From Streptomyces sp. HPF1205 (lineage in GTDB: Bacteria > Actinomycetota > Actinomycetes > Streptomycetales > Streptomycetaceae): DNA of 64,000 nt. Position numbers and translations under genes: made by a program. Positions 33,671 through 42,056 of this stretch are shown here, one piece after another. The notes beneath the pieces are model-generated. The model was not told where the DNA came from. It worked only from the letters and a program-made list of their open reading frames with translations, and did not search any database. The stretch spans positions 354,353 through 418,352 of the forward strand of contig NZ_JAINVH010000003.1 of the NCBI RefSeq assembly GCF_020400825.1, read 5' to 3'. Within the stretch, counting starts at the first letter, position 1. Each line of letters begins with the position of its first letter.

Positions 33671-33955
33671 TTACTTCGCGGTGCTCGCGGGCTCCTCGGT
33701 GACGGCCTCGGAGGACGTCTTGATGTCGCTGGGCGTGATCGCCTCGGGCGCGGCCGGAGTGGCCGACGAGCCGGGCGCGGCACTCGCCGTCGTCGAGGAG
33801 TCGTCGTTCTTCATCGCCTTGGCCTCGGACTTCAGGATGCGCATCGACTTCCCGAGCCCGCGCGCCGCTTCCGGCAGCTTCTTGGAACCGAACAGCACGA
33901 TGACGACGATCGCCACCACGATCAGGTGCCAGGGCTCCAGCCCGTTTCGCAACAT
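33671..33955 (-). CDS. tatA: Sec-independent protein translocase TatA
   Basis: 94 residues from ATG 33955. A short N-terminus and one membrane helix ([18 protein letters not shown]) lead to the conserved [23 protein letters not shown] amphipathic helix, then an acidic Ser/Thr/Ala tail. TatA oligomers form the pore for folded proteins with twin-arginine signals, such as the product at 50821. It stands alone, without tatB or tatC, as is usual in Streptomyces; it may be one of two TatA paralogues. Confidence 0.94.
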   Translation of the reverse strand: MLRNGLEPWHLIVVAIVVIVLFGSKKLPEAARGLGKSMRILKSEAKAMKNDDSSTTASAAPGSSATPAAPEAITPSDIKTSSEAVTEEPASTAK

Positions 33956-34151
33956 GGGATCCTCGCTTCGTTAAGGGGTCCGACTAGCACTGCTTCGACT
34001 TTCGCATTGTCACCCGGGAGCCGCTCCGAACGGGACCCGGGTACCCAAAGCATGCGCAAAAAGCTCGTGAACCGGAAGACCCCCCGGCCCCACCTGCTCC
34101 GTTTGCCCCGGACGCCGCCTCGTTTCCTCGACTGTACGGCGTCCGCGCCGC

Positions 34152-35072
34152 TCACCGCCCCGGCCGGTTCGCGGTGGTCGTCGCAGCGGGCCGGTCCGAA
34201 GTGTTCGATGTGACACTTTTGCCGGGTGCGCCGGGATTCCTCCATTTCTTGGGCGCGGGAAGGGCGTCGATCACCCACTGCCAGCGCGGGTTCGTGACGA
34301 TCCCGGTGATCTGCGCGCTGTTCAGCGGGGGTTCGGGGCGGGTGATCGGGGCGTCCTTCTCCTGCGGGGAGTTCCACTCGTCGAGTTCGACCACGGCGCC
34401 GGAGGAGGTCCGGAAGCGGGCGACCCATTCCTTGGTGGCGACGCGGTGGTCCGGGTACTCGTACCCCTTGAAGATCTGCAGGGTGCCGCTGACTCCGGCC
34501 GAGTTGTGGAGGGGGATGACCGTGCACGAGGTGGTGGGGTCGGGGTTCCGCGAGGGGCAGGTCGGCACCTCGCCCTGGGCGGTGACCCCGACCTCGACGG
34601 CCGCCTTGCCGTGGCCGTCGTCGTAGACGACGTGCGCGTACGGGATGCTCTCCCCGGTACCGCGGCCGGTCACGCCGGAAACGGTGCCGCCCGCGGGGAG
34701 CATGGAGACGAGGAGATGCTCCATCTGCTCGGCGGTGAGCGCCTTGGACGCGGGCCTGCCGTGCCCCTTGGCGGCGGCGGTGGGCTGCGGCTGCGAGGCG
34801 GAGGCGACGCCGCTGCCGTGGCCGCCCGTGCCGCTCGTGCCACCCGTGCCGCCGGTCGCCGCCAGGGCGCCGCCCACGCCGGCCGCGGCCACGGCGGCCA
34901 CCGCGGCCGTGACCAGGGCCGTACGGCGGCGGCGCAGGCGGCGGCCGCGCGCGTGGCCGGCGGCGACCAGGCCGAGGGTGTCGGGGCGGAAGTCGTCGGC
35001 GGTACGGCGCAGGGCGTCGCCGAGTTCCTCGCCGTAGCGGCCGTGCGGGTCGTCGTCGAAGTCAACGGACAT
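34152..35072 (-). CDS. membrane protein paired with SigE-family sigma factor
   Basis: 306 residues. A cytoplasmic N-terminus (RYGEELGDALRRTADDFRPDTLGLVAAGHARGRRLRRRR, a pattern common in proteins next to SigE-family sigma factors) leads to one membrane helix (ALVTAAVAAVAAAGVGGALA) and an extracytoplasmic domain with two cysteines (CPSRNPDPTTSCTVI). The topology fits an anti-sigma-like partner, but I see no canonical zinc HxxxCxxC motif. It lies 256 bp downstream of the sigma gene, in the same direction, across a repetitive CGTGGGTGTC-rich spacer. Confidence 0.7.
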   Translation of the reverse strand: MSVDFDDDPHGRYGEELGDALRRTADDFRPDTLGLVAAGHARGRRLRRRRTALVTAAVAAVAAAGVGGALAATGGTGGTSGTGGHGSGVASASQPQPTAAAKGHGRPASKALTAEQMEHLLVSMLPAGGTVSGVTGRGTGESIPYAHVVYDDGHGKAAVEVGVTAQGEVPTCPSRNPDPTTSCTVIPLHNSAGVSGTLQIFKGYEYPDHRVATKEWVARFRTSSGAVVELDEWNSPQEKDAPITRPEPPLNSAQITGIVTNPRWQWVIDALPAPKKWRNPGAPGKSVTSNTSDRPAATTTANRPGR

Positions 35073-35328
35073 GGTCGGTCACCGTCTCCATGAGTCGTGG
35101 GTGTCGGGATTGCCGTGGGTGTGCCGTGGGCGTGTCGTGGATGTTGCGAATGTCACAGATGCCGTGAGTACCGCGAGTGTCGTGGCGGCCGGGAATTCGC
35201 GGGTGCCGCGCGCGGGGTCGGTCGGGCTGCCCACGGGCATGGGGTGCCGGTGGGGCGGCCGGCACGGGCGGCCGCGGGCCGCGGCGGGGCGGGGAGGGGG
35301 GCGGGACGGCCGGGGAGGCGCCGGGAGG

Positions 35329-35838
35329 TCAGCGCACCTTCAGGTCGGCCAGGGAGCCGCCGAGTTCGGCGCGCAGCCGCTCCAGGGCGCGGCTGGAGCG
35401 GGTGCGCACGGCCCCCGGGCTGGAGTCGAGGGCGGCGGCGGTCTCCTCGATGCTGCGGTCCTCCCAATACCGCAGCACCAGGACGGCACGGTCCTTGGGG
35501 GTCAGCCGCCCGAGCGCCCCCAGCAGGGTCACCCGCAGCGTCGCGTCCCCCTCCTGCCCGGCCGGCGGCTCCGGCAGCTCCGCGCTGGGCCGCTCACCGC
35601 TGCTGCGGCGCCGGCGGTGCGTCAGGAAGGCGCGTACCAGCACGGTCTGGGCGTACGCCGCGGGATTCCCGACCCGCGTCATCCGCCCCCAGACCACGAA
35701 CATCCGCCCGAGCGTCTCCTGTACGAGGTCCTCGGCCAGAAAGGTGTCCCCGCCCGCCAGCAGGCACGCCGACCGGTACAGCTCCCCGGCCCGCGCGCCG
35801 GCGAACTCCAGGTACGCCTCCCGCTCCCTTTTGCGCAC
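35329..35838 (-). CDS. SigE-family RNA polymerase sigma factor
   Basis: 169 residues from GTG 35838. Region 2: AYLEFAGARAGELYRSACLLAGGD, then DLVQETLGRMFVVWGRM. Region 4: LGRLTPKDRAVLVLRYWEDRSIEETAAAL and SPGAVRTRSSRALERLR. This is the actinobacterial SigE/SigK-like subgroup of group IV sigma factors, distinct from the true ECF SigE of S. coelicolor. The next gene downstream encodes a putative membrane partner. Upstream is the unrelated GtrA-like gene. Confidence 0.92.
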   Translation of the reverse strand: MRKREREAYLEFAGARAGELYRSACLLAGGDTFLAEDLVQETLGRMFVVWGRMTRVGNPAAYAQTVLVRAFLTHRRRRSSGERPSAELPEPPAGQEGDATLRVTLLGALGRLTPKDRAVLVLRYWEDRSIEETAAALDSSPGAVRTRSSRALERLRAELGGSLADLKVR

Positions 35839-35939
35839 CGGCCCCGCCCCTCTCGTCGGCGTCTTCCCTCCACTCCCACCGACGCGCCGGACCCCGCCGA
35901 ACGTTACGCCGGCCTCCGCGAGCCGCGGCGGGACGGCCG

Positions 35940-36599
35940 TCAGGCGGCGGTGGTGATCGTCGTACGTGTGAGGGGGGATGGCGTCGCGGGGCGGGCGGGA
36001 CGGGCGGGGCGGTCGGTGAAGACGAGGAGGCGCAGGACGAGGAAGCGGGCCGTGCCGGTCAGGGCCGAGGCGGTGAGGTAGACGGCCTGGGTGAGGAGGG
36101 CGGACGGGTGGGGGCGCACGGCGGGGAGGGCGAGGACGGCGGTGGTGGTGACCGCGTAGGCCAGGGCGAGGGTGAGGGCGGACTGCGCGTGGACGCGCCA
36201 GCCGGCGAGGCCCTTGCCGGCGCCGAAGGTGAAGCGGTGGTGGAGCTCGGTGGCCAGGGCGGTGGAGGCCACGGTGACGGCCGCGTTGGCCGCCGCGAAG
36301 GGCACGCGGCCGGTCAGCACCAGCAGCACCCCGCTCGACAGCAGGCTGACCCCGCCGCCGCAGATCACGAACCGCGCGAACGCCGCCAGCGGGCCGCGCC
36401 GCCCCGCCCGGTCCCTCGTCTCCCGGTCCCTCGTCTTGCGGCTCTTCGCCGCCCGGTCCGTCGCGGCCCGGTCGCTCGCCGCCCGGTCCGTCGCGGCCCG
36501 CCCCGCCCGGCCGGTCGTCGCCCGCCCCGCCGCCGTCGCCGTCCTTCGTATCCCGCCCTTGGTCCCCATGGTGTCAACTGTGCCCGCCTCCACTGACAT
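35940..36599 (-). CDS. GtrA-like family membrane protein
   Basis: 219 residues from ATG 36599 (ATG 36569 is an alternative). A basic, repetitive N-terminus (RAATDRAASDRAATDRAAKSRK-type units, from short DNA repeats) precedes four helices: FARFVICGGGVSLLSSGVLLVL, FAAANAAVTVASTALATELHHRF, SALTLALAYAVTTTAVLAL and LLTQAVYLTASALTGTARFLVLR. GtrA proteins are thought to flip polyprenyl-phosphate sugars for surface glycan modification. No glycosyltransferase is adjacent. Confidence 0.85.
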   Translation of the reverse strand: MSVEAGTVDTMGTKGGIRRTATAAGRATTGRAGRAATDRAASDRAATDRAAKSRKTRDRETRDRAGRRGPLAAFARFVICGGGVSLLSSGVLLVLTGRVPFAAANAAVTVASTALATELHHRFTFGAGKGLAGWRVHAQSALTLALAYAVTTTAVLALPAVRPHPSALLTQAVYLTASALTGTARFLVLRLLVFTDRPARPARPATPSPLTRTTITTAA

Positions 36600-36756
36600 C
36601 GCGCCTACACGGCGCTGACAGGACCCGCACCGCGGCCTGTCGGGGAGGTGGCGCACCCCGGCGGGCGGGGGCGCGTACGGGTTGCGCGGGCCGCGCGGGG
36701 CGCGTTACGGGGGCCGGGTGCGCGGGACGGGCGTGCGCGCGCCCGGCCCCGCGCGG

Positions 36757-37023
36757 TCAGGCCCGCATCTCCACCGGCACCGCCGCGAGCGCCTCCTGGA
36801 TCGCGGCGACGAGCCGCTCGGCGGAGTCCGCGGTGAGTTCGAGGGCGACGCGGGCGCCGGGACCCTTGGCCGGGGCGGCGAAGTCGATGTTGAGGGTGTG
36901 TTCGGCCAGGGCGTGGACGGGGTGGTCGAAGTAGACCGTCACGTCGGTGACGCGGAACCACGCCCCGCCCGGCCCCTTCGCGCTGCCGTCGATCGCGTCC
37001 TTGACGGTGGTGTAGGTGCACAC
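36757..37023 (-). CDS. small conserved protein (DUF6295-like)
   Basis: 88 residues from GTG 37023, 2 bp after the dienelactone hydrolase stop, with GGGAG upstream. The sequence (VCTYTTVKDAIDGSAKGPGG, WFRVTDVTVYFDHPVHALAEHTLNIDF, ARVALELTADSAERLV) matches a family I recall as DUF6295. Its hallmark is the invariant YFDHPVHA...HTLNIDF segment. The tight spacing implies a shared transcript with the hydrolase. Function unknown. Confidence 0.72.
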   Translation of the reverse strand: MCTYTTVKDAIDGSAKGPGGAWFRVTDVTVYFDHPVHALAEHTLNIDFAAPAKGPGARVALELTADSAERLVAAIQEALAAVPVEMRA

Positions 37024-37025
37024 GG

Positions 37026-37787
37026 TCAGCTCCCGAGGTGCTTGCCGAGGAACTCGGCGACGCGTTCCCAGCCGTCGTTGGCGGCGGCCACGTTGTAGTT
37101 GGCGCGGTCGGGGGAGAAGAAGCCGTGGCCCGCGCCCTCGTACGAGTGGATCTCGACGTCCTTGCCGGCGTCGGTCAGGACGCGGCGCAGTTCGGCCACC
37201 TGCTCCGGGCCGGGGTGGGTGTCCTGGTCGCCGAACAGCCCCAGCAGCGGGGCGCGCAGTCCGGGCAGCTTGTCGGTGAGGGGGGTGACCTTCAGCGGCA
37301 GGCCGGCCGGGACGGTGCCGGTGACGAAGGCGCCGTAGCAGTCGACGACGGCGTCGACGTCGGTCTCGCAGCCGGCCAGGACGGCCTGGCGGCCGCCGGA
37401 GCAGTAGCCGATGACGCCGACCCTGCCGTTGGAGGTGGGCAGCGCGCGCAGGTACGCGGCGGCCCCGGCCACGTCGCCGACCAGTCGGGCGTCGGGTACG
37501 CCGCCGGCCGCGCGGACCACGGCGGCCGCGTCGTCGGGCGCGGCGCCGGGCGCCTCGCGCGTGTAGAGGTTCGGGCAGACGGCGTCGTAGCCGAGTTCGG
37601 CGAAGCGGCGCACCATCTCCTTGGTGGAGCGGTCGTAGCCGGGCAGGTGGTGGATGACCACCACGCCGCCGCGGCCTCGGTCGCCCTCCGGGCGGGCGAG
37701 GTACGCCTCGACGCTGTCGCCGCCGTCTCCGGTGATCGTGACGGTGGTGGCGGTCAGAGAGCCGGAAGCAGTGGATGAATCGCTCAT
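37026..37787 (-). CDS. dienelactone hydrolase family protein
   Basis: 253 residues from ATG 37787. Alpha/beta hydrolase with a cysteine nucleophile: GYCSGG replaces the usual GxSxG, as in dienelactone hydrolases; the catalytic Asp (FGDQDTHPG) and His (GAGHGFFSPDRANYN) are present, as is VVVIHHLPGYDRSTKEMVRRFAE. It could open lactone rings in aromatic breakdown or act on other esters. The frame extends 29 codons upstream through promoter-like AT-rich DNA, so I used the internal ATG. The small DUF6295-like gene follows. Confidence 0.92.
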   Translation of the reverse strand: MSDSSTASGSLTATTVTITGDGGDSVEAYLARPEGDRGRGGVVVIHHLPGYDRSTKEMVRRFAELGYDAVCPNLYTREAPGAAPDDAAAVVRAAGGVPDARLVGDVAGAAAYLRALPTSNGRVGVIGYCSGGRQAVLAGCETDVDAVVDCYGAFVTGTVPAGLPLKVTPLTDKLPGLRAPLLGLFGDQDTHPGPEQVAELRRVLTDAGKDVEIHSYEGAGHGFFSPDRANYNVAAANDGWERVAEFLGKHLGS

Positions 37788-37896
37788 ACGGCCCTCTATA
37801 CCATAAGGTTGGACTGCACAGTTTGCACTGAGGAATACGCCGGTGAACGGCCGCGCGCGGGCCCGTGCGTCCACCGTCCGGCAGACCGGCGCCCCC

Positions 37897-37926
37897 GCGC
37901 ACGGTCACCGTACCGTCACCGTGCGC
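37897..37926 (-). terminator. hairpin after the ECF sigma gene
   Basis: GCGCACGGT and ACCGTGCGC form a 9-bp stem around a 12-nt loop, in a region with repeated ACCGTGCGC units (37897-38000). It lies between the ECF sigma stop and the hydrolase start. Confidence 0.4.
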
Positions 37927-38037
37927 ACGGGGACCACCGCGTCCGCGACGAGCGCAGCGACCACCGTGCGCCCGACGAGCGCGACGACAACCGTGCGCAC
38001 GGCACGCCGTACGCCCGCACGCCCGCCCGTCGCGCGG

Positions 38038-38988
38038 TCAGCGCACCGCCGTCCAGTCCATCGCCTCGATCCGCTCCGGGTCGCCGAGGATCTGGATCGA
38101 GGTGATGCGCCCGTCCCGGACGGTGAACGCCATGACGGCCGACGGTTCCCCGCCGCGCAGGCCCAGCAGGCCCACCGTGCCGTTGACGAGCACCAGGTCC
38201 GCCTCGGACGCGCTCGCGGAGAAGGTGATCGCCTGGCTCGCGATGGTGGCGGCGCCGATGACCTCCCGCGAGTGGCCGACAGGTCCGGCGCCGACGTCGG
38301 CACGCAGCACCGCGTCCGGGTGCAGGAGGGCGACCAGCGCCTCGAAGTCCCCGCCGCGGGCGGCGGCCATGAAGGCCTCCACGACCTCGCGCTGCCGGGC
38401 CAGGTCGGGATCGGGCGTGGTGCCGGCGCCCCGGACCCGGCGGCGGGCCCGGCTGGCGAGCTGCCGGGCGGCCGCCGGGGAGCGGTCCACGATGGGGGCG
38501 ATGTCGTCGAACGGCACGGCGAACATGTCGTGCAGCACGAAGGCGAGGCGTTCGGCGGGCGCGAGGGTGTCGAGCACCACCAGCAGCGCCAGCCCCACCG
38601 CGTCGGCGAGCAGCGCCTCGTGCTCCGGGTCCACGGCGTCCAGCGCGCTCACCACGGGGTCGGGTACGTGCGTGTCCAGCGGCTCCTCGCGGCGGGTCTT
38701 GCGCCGCCGCAGCATGTCCAGGCACACCCTGGCGGTGACGGTGGTCAGCCAGCCGTCGAGGTTGTCCACCTGGCCGGCGCCGTGACGGCTCAGCCGCAGC
38801 CACGTCTCCTGCACCGCGTCGTCGGCCTCGGCGAGCGAGCCGAGCATCCGGTACGCGACCGCCTTGAGCTGTCCGCGCTGCCGCTCGAACCGGGCCGCCA
38901 GCGCGTCCCGCTCGTCCCGCCCGTCCTGCTCGTCCTGTCCGTCCTGTCCGTACCGCTCGTCCCGCCCGTACCGCTCGTCGTTCGTCAC
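38038..38988 (-). CDS. ECF sigma factor with SnoaL-like C-terminal domain (SigJ/ECF41-like)
   Basis: 316 residues from GTG 38988 (GTG 39024 also possible). Region 2 is LAARFERQRGQLKAVAYRMLGSLAEADDAVQ followed by ETWLRLSR; region 4 is LDTLAPAERLAFVLHDMFAVPFDDIAP. The C-terminal 130 residues form a SnoaL_2/NTF2-like domain (VVEAFMAAARGGDFEALVALLHPDAV, IASQAITFSASA, GRITSIQILGDPERI). In this group the C-terminal domain replaces a separate anti-sigma factor. The usual oxidoreductase/CMD partner is not adjacent. The N-terminus has DERYGRDERYGQDGQDEQDG repeats from tandem DNA. Confidence 0.9.
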   Translation of the reverse strand: MTNDERYGRDERYGQDGQDEQDGRDERDALAARFERQRGQLKAVAYRMLGSLAEADDAVQETWLRLSRHGAGQVDNLDGWLTTVTARVCLDMLRRRKTRREEPLDTHVPDPVVSALDAVDPEHEALLADAVGLALLVVLDTLAPAERLAFVLHDMFAVPFDDIAPIVDRSPAAARQLASRARRRVRGAGTTPDPDLARQREVVEAFMAAARGGDFEALVALLHPDAVLRADVGAGPVGHSREVIGAATIASQAITFSASASEADLVLVNGTVGLLGLRGGEPSAVMAFTVRDGRITSIQILGDPERIEAMDWTAVR

Positions 38989-39197
38989 TGCGTCGCCCGT
39001 TTCCGTCCTCGCGGCTGCTCGCACGGCCCCCGCCGTCGCCGCTCATCACGATGACGCGGCCCCGCTCGGGTTTGTGACGCGGCCCCCGGGGCGGGCGAGA
39101 ACCGGGAGGCCGGGCCCCGGGCACGGGACCCGGGCGCGGCGAGAAAAATGCGGGCGGCCCACGAGGGAGCCGTCCGCATCAGGGACCCACCGGACCG

Positions 39198-39689
39198 TCA
39201 GTGCGCCATGTCGCCCCTCGGGGCGGTCGGCGCCGCCGCACGCTGGGCGCCGGAACGCCTCTGCTTCATCAGTCCGATGCCCATGGTGGCCAGCCCGAGG
39301 GCGATGGCCACACCTCCGACCCAGGCGTTGTTCATCACGTTCTTGAACACGCTCTCGTTGCCGGACACCACCCACGGGGCGATGATCGTCCACGCGCCGA
39401 TCGCGCAGGCCACCCAGCCCAGCCCGTGGGTCCGCTCCAGCACGGAGCCGAAGCCCATGCCCAGGACCGCGAGGGCGAGACCGGTGATCAGGTTGCTCAC
39501 CCTGAGCGCGGGGGCCGTGCCCTGGAAGCCCACGACCCACGGCGAGATGGCCAGGTACAGGCCCGTCAGCATGCACAGGCCCTCGATGACCCCCGTCGTC
39601 GGCCGGGCGGAGGCCACGGCGTAGCGCTCGCGGAGAGCCAGCAGATCAGGGTGGGTGTCGATGTGCGATTCCGTCGAATGGGTGGCCAT
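39198..39689 (-). CDS. SPW repeat membrane protein
   Basis: 163 residues from ATG 39689 (GGAGG 8 nt upstream). Two SPW repeats of paired helices, each carrying the motif: LAISPWVVGFQG and TIIAPWVVSGNE. Four helices in total, with cytoplasmic N- and C-termini; the tail is RSGAQRAAAPTAPRG. Function unknown; common in Streptomyces and often under stress sigma factors. A TTCGGA-N7-TCCGAA dyad lies at 39740-39758 upstream. Confidence 0.9.
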   Translation of the reverse strand: MATHSTESHIDTHPDLLALRERYAVASARPTTGVIEGLCMLTGLYLAISPWVVGFQGTAPALRVSNLITGLALAVLGMGFGSVLERTHGLGWVACAIGAWTIIAPWVVSGNESVFKNVMNNAWVGGVAIALGLATMGIGLMKQRRSGAQRAAAPTAPRGDMAH

Positions 39690-39834
39690 AAGGAGCCACC
39701 TCCCTCGCCAATCAGTCACTTGTGCCGCCGGATGGGACTTTCGGATCTCCGGTCCGAAGGTGCCGCGCCCTCACTCAGCGTAGGACTTATGCGATCCTTA
39801 TTTCCACCGCAGGAGCGGGAGAAACCGGGCGACT

Positions 39835-40440
39835 TCATACTGTTTCGATTACGACCGGTTCCGTCGTGACCGGCGCCGCCGCCAGAAGGGCGGCCGCGGC
39901 GGCCCGGGCGGTGGTGGACGCGGAGGGGTCCCGGTCCAGCCGCGCGGAGGTGCCGGCGCCGTCCCAGAGCAGCAGGAGCTGGCGGCTCAGGCCCTCGGGG
40001 TCGGCGTATCCGGCCTCCTCGGCGAGGGAGGCGAACAGGCCGCGCAGCCATGAGCGGTAGGCGTCGGTCTCGCGGGCGATGCCGCTGTCCTCCGGCGCCT
40101 CGGCGCTCGCCCGCTGGAACGCGCACCCCCGGTAGCCGGGGCCGGTGAGCTGCTCGCCGAGCGCGTCGAAGACGCCCAGCAGCTTCTCGCGGGGGGTGCG
40201 GTAGCGGGTCAGCACCCGCTCGACCCTGGCCATGTTGCGATGGCGGCGGGCGTCGAGGTACGCGCAGACCAGCGCCTCCTTGCTGCCGAAGGAGTTGTAG
40301 AGCGAGGCCTTGGCGACACCGGCGCGTTCGATGACCCGGTCGATGCCCACGCTGAGTACGCCCTCGCTGTAGAACAACTCGTCGGCGGCGGCGAGCAGCC
40401 GGTCCCTGGCGGACGTCTTCGCCGCGGTCCTGGTCGCCAT
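39835..40440 (-). CDS. TetR-family transcriptional regulator
   Basis: 201 residues from ATG 40440 (AAGGTG upstream). N-terminal HTH: ARDRLLAAADELFYSEGVLSVGIDRV then IERAGVAKASLYNSFGSKEALV. C-terminal ligand domain of the TetR_C_25/AcrR-like type (YRGCAFQRASAEAPEDSG). A near-copy of its likely operator (40454-40469) lies 14 bp upstream of its start, and two better copies lie in front of the neighbouring MFS gene. This fits a classic repressor of an efflux pump and of itself. Confidence 0.93.
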   Translation of the reverse strand: MATRTAAKTSARDRLLAAADELFYSEGVLSVGIDRVIERAGVAKASLYNSFGSKEALVCAYLDARRHRNMARVERVLTRYRTPREKLLGVFDALGEQLTGPGYRGCAFQRASAEAPEDSGIARETDAYRSWLRGLFASLAEEAGYADPEGLSRQLLLLWDGAGTSARLDRDPSASTTARAAAAALLAAAPVTTEPVVIETV

Positions 40441-40453
40441 GGCGTTCACCTTT

Positions 40454-40469
40454 CAGACAGGTCTGTCCA
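40454..40469. promoter_or_regulatory. TetR operator copy 3 (upstream of tetR)
   Basis: CAGACAGGTCTGTCCA, 14 of 16 positions identical to the TAGACAGGTCTGTCTA copy upstream of the MFS gene. Confidence 0.65.
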
Positions 40470-40502
40470 GACTAACTCCCCGCCCCGGCCGTCCGGTACG
40501 GG

Positions 40503-41843
40503 TCAGCCCTCGCGCACGGCCGGCGGGGTCCGCCGGCCCAGCAGCAGCCCGGCCAGGGCGGCCGCGGCCAGCACGATGACGGCGGCACCGTACTCCCGCG
40601 CGGTGTCCAGCAGCCCGCCGCCGTCCACGACCAGGACGCCGCCGATGACCGCGGGCACACCCAGACCCAGGTACGACACCACGTAGACCAGGGACAGCAG
40701 CCCGGCCCGCTCGTGGGGCTCGGCGAGCGGCACGACCATGCGCAACGCGCCCTGGAAGCCGCCGCCGAAGCCGAAGCCCGCCAGCGCGCTGCCGATGAAG
40801 AACCCGGTGGCCGGGCCCGCGCCGCCCGCCCCGGAACCGAGGGACAGCACGGTCACGGCGACGCCCGCGACCAGGGAGCCGATGCCGAGCAGCATCACCG
40901 TGCGGGTCGGTGTCCCGCGCAGCACCAGCACCGACAGCCCGGCGGCCCCGGCGAGGACGAACAGCGGCAGGCCGCCCCAGACGACGGAGGTGGAGTGCAC
41001 CAGGCCGCGGGTGAGGGCCGGGCCGAGCGATCCGTAGAAGCCGGCCAGCGCCCATACCGCGAACAGGACGGGGGCGGCGGTCGCCAGCGGCCCCCGGGCG
41101 GCCCGCGGCAGCTTGATCTCGGGCCTCATGGCGGCCAGCGCGCCGGGCTTGCGGCTCACCGTCTCGCGCACGAACAGCACGCCGAGCGCCTGGAGCGCGA
41201 CGACGCCGAGCAGCAGGTAGTAGACGAGGCGGGTGGGCGCGGGCAGGTACTGCACGACCAGCCCGGACGCCAGGGCGCCGACTGCCGTGCCCATGGTGGG
41301 GGCGAAGGAGTTCAGGAAGCCGCCCCTGCGGCGGTCGACGTCGAGCATGCCCGCGCCTATTGCGCCGAGCGCGGCCCCCGTGGCCACCCCCTGCATGATC
41401 CGGCCGGTCAGCAGCGCGGGCACGTTGCCCGCGGTGGCGAAGACGACCATGGCGGCGGCCTGCACGGCCAGGCTCGCCAGCAGGACGGGCTTGCGGCCGG
41501 TGTGGTCGGAGACCCTGCCGAAGACCAGCAGCGAGCCCAGGACGGCGAGCGCGTAGACGCCGAACACCACGGTGGTGGTGATCGGCGAGAAGCCCCAGTG
41601 CCGCTGGTAGACGGCGTAGAGCGGGGTCGGCGCACTGGAGGCGGCCAGCAGCGAGATGACGATCGAGGCGAGCAGGGCCAGGGAGGCGGTGGAGCCGAGT
41701 ACGGGCCCTCGTCGCCGGCCCGGGGCGGCGGAGGACCCGGGGTCGGCCGTCGACGGGTGAGGCGCGGCGTTCGGGGACGTCGGGGAGGCCGCCGCTACGG
41801 GGGCGGTGCCGGCCGAAGCGGGGTCGGCGGACAAGAGGCGCAT
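40503..41843 (-). CDS. MFS transporter, likely TetR-controlled efflux pump
   Basis: 446 residues, twelve helices. The MFS loop 2-3 motif is FGRVSDHTGRKPVLL; the region GRIMQGVATGAALGAIGAGMLD is typical of drug/sugar efflux members. A Pro/Ala/Ser-rich cytoplasmic N-terminus of about 45 residues precedes helix 1. Transcribed towards tetR in the same direction, so tetR lies downstream, 62 bp after the stop. Its promoter region carries two palindromic operators. The substrate is unknown. Confidence 0.9.
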   Translation of the reverse strand: MRLLSADPASAGTAPVAAASPTSPNAAPHPSTADPGSSAAPGRRRGPVLGSTASLALLASIVISLLAASSAPTPLYAVYQRHWGFSPITTTVVFGVYALAVLGSLLVFGRVSDHTGRKPVLLASLAVQAAAMVVFATAGNVPALLTGRIMQGVATGAALGAIGAGMLDVDRRRGGFLNSFAPTMGTAVGALASGLVVQYLPAPTRLVYYLLLGVVALQALGVLFVRETVSRKPGALAAMRPEIKLPRAARGPLATAAPVLFAVWALAGFYGSLGPALTRGLVHSTSVVWGGLPLFVLAGAAGLSVLVLRGTPTRTVMLLGIGSLVAGVAVTVLSLGSGAGGAGPATGFFIGSALAGFGFGGGFQGALRMVVPLAEPHERAGLLSLVYVVSYLGLGVPAVIGGVLVVDGGGLLDTAREYGAAVIVLAAAALAGLLLGRRTPPAVREG

Positions 41844-41860
41844 GGATGACTCCCCTGGGT

Positions 41861-41908
41861 TAGACAGGTCTGTCTAGTACGGGTCCCGACTTTAGACAGA
41901 TCTGTCTA
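41861..41908. promoter_or_regulatory. two TetR operator copies before the MFS gene
   Basis: TAGACAGGTCTGTCTA (41861-41876, one mismatch from perfect symmetry) and TAGACAGATCTGTCTA (41893-41908, a perfect 16-bp palindrome). The starts are 32 bp apart, three helical turns, so two dimers would bind the same face. Confidence 0.85.
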
Positions 41909-42056
41909 GTGTCGTCAAGCCAAGCGCTCATGACCCCGCTCACACCGGCCGACGCGGCTGTCCGGCGCCGGGGCGAACCGTTTATCCGCCCCCCGGCCGG
42001 TGAGGCGCCCGGAAGACAGGCCCGGGGAGAGCGAGGGCGCGGCACGGGAGGCGACC

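Noticed and set aside
37897..38037. Repeated ACCGTGCGC units as a possible CRISPR or origin-like array
   Set aside because: Units are short, irregularly spaced and without unique spacers; best seen as a hairpin plus GC-rich short repeats.
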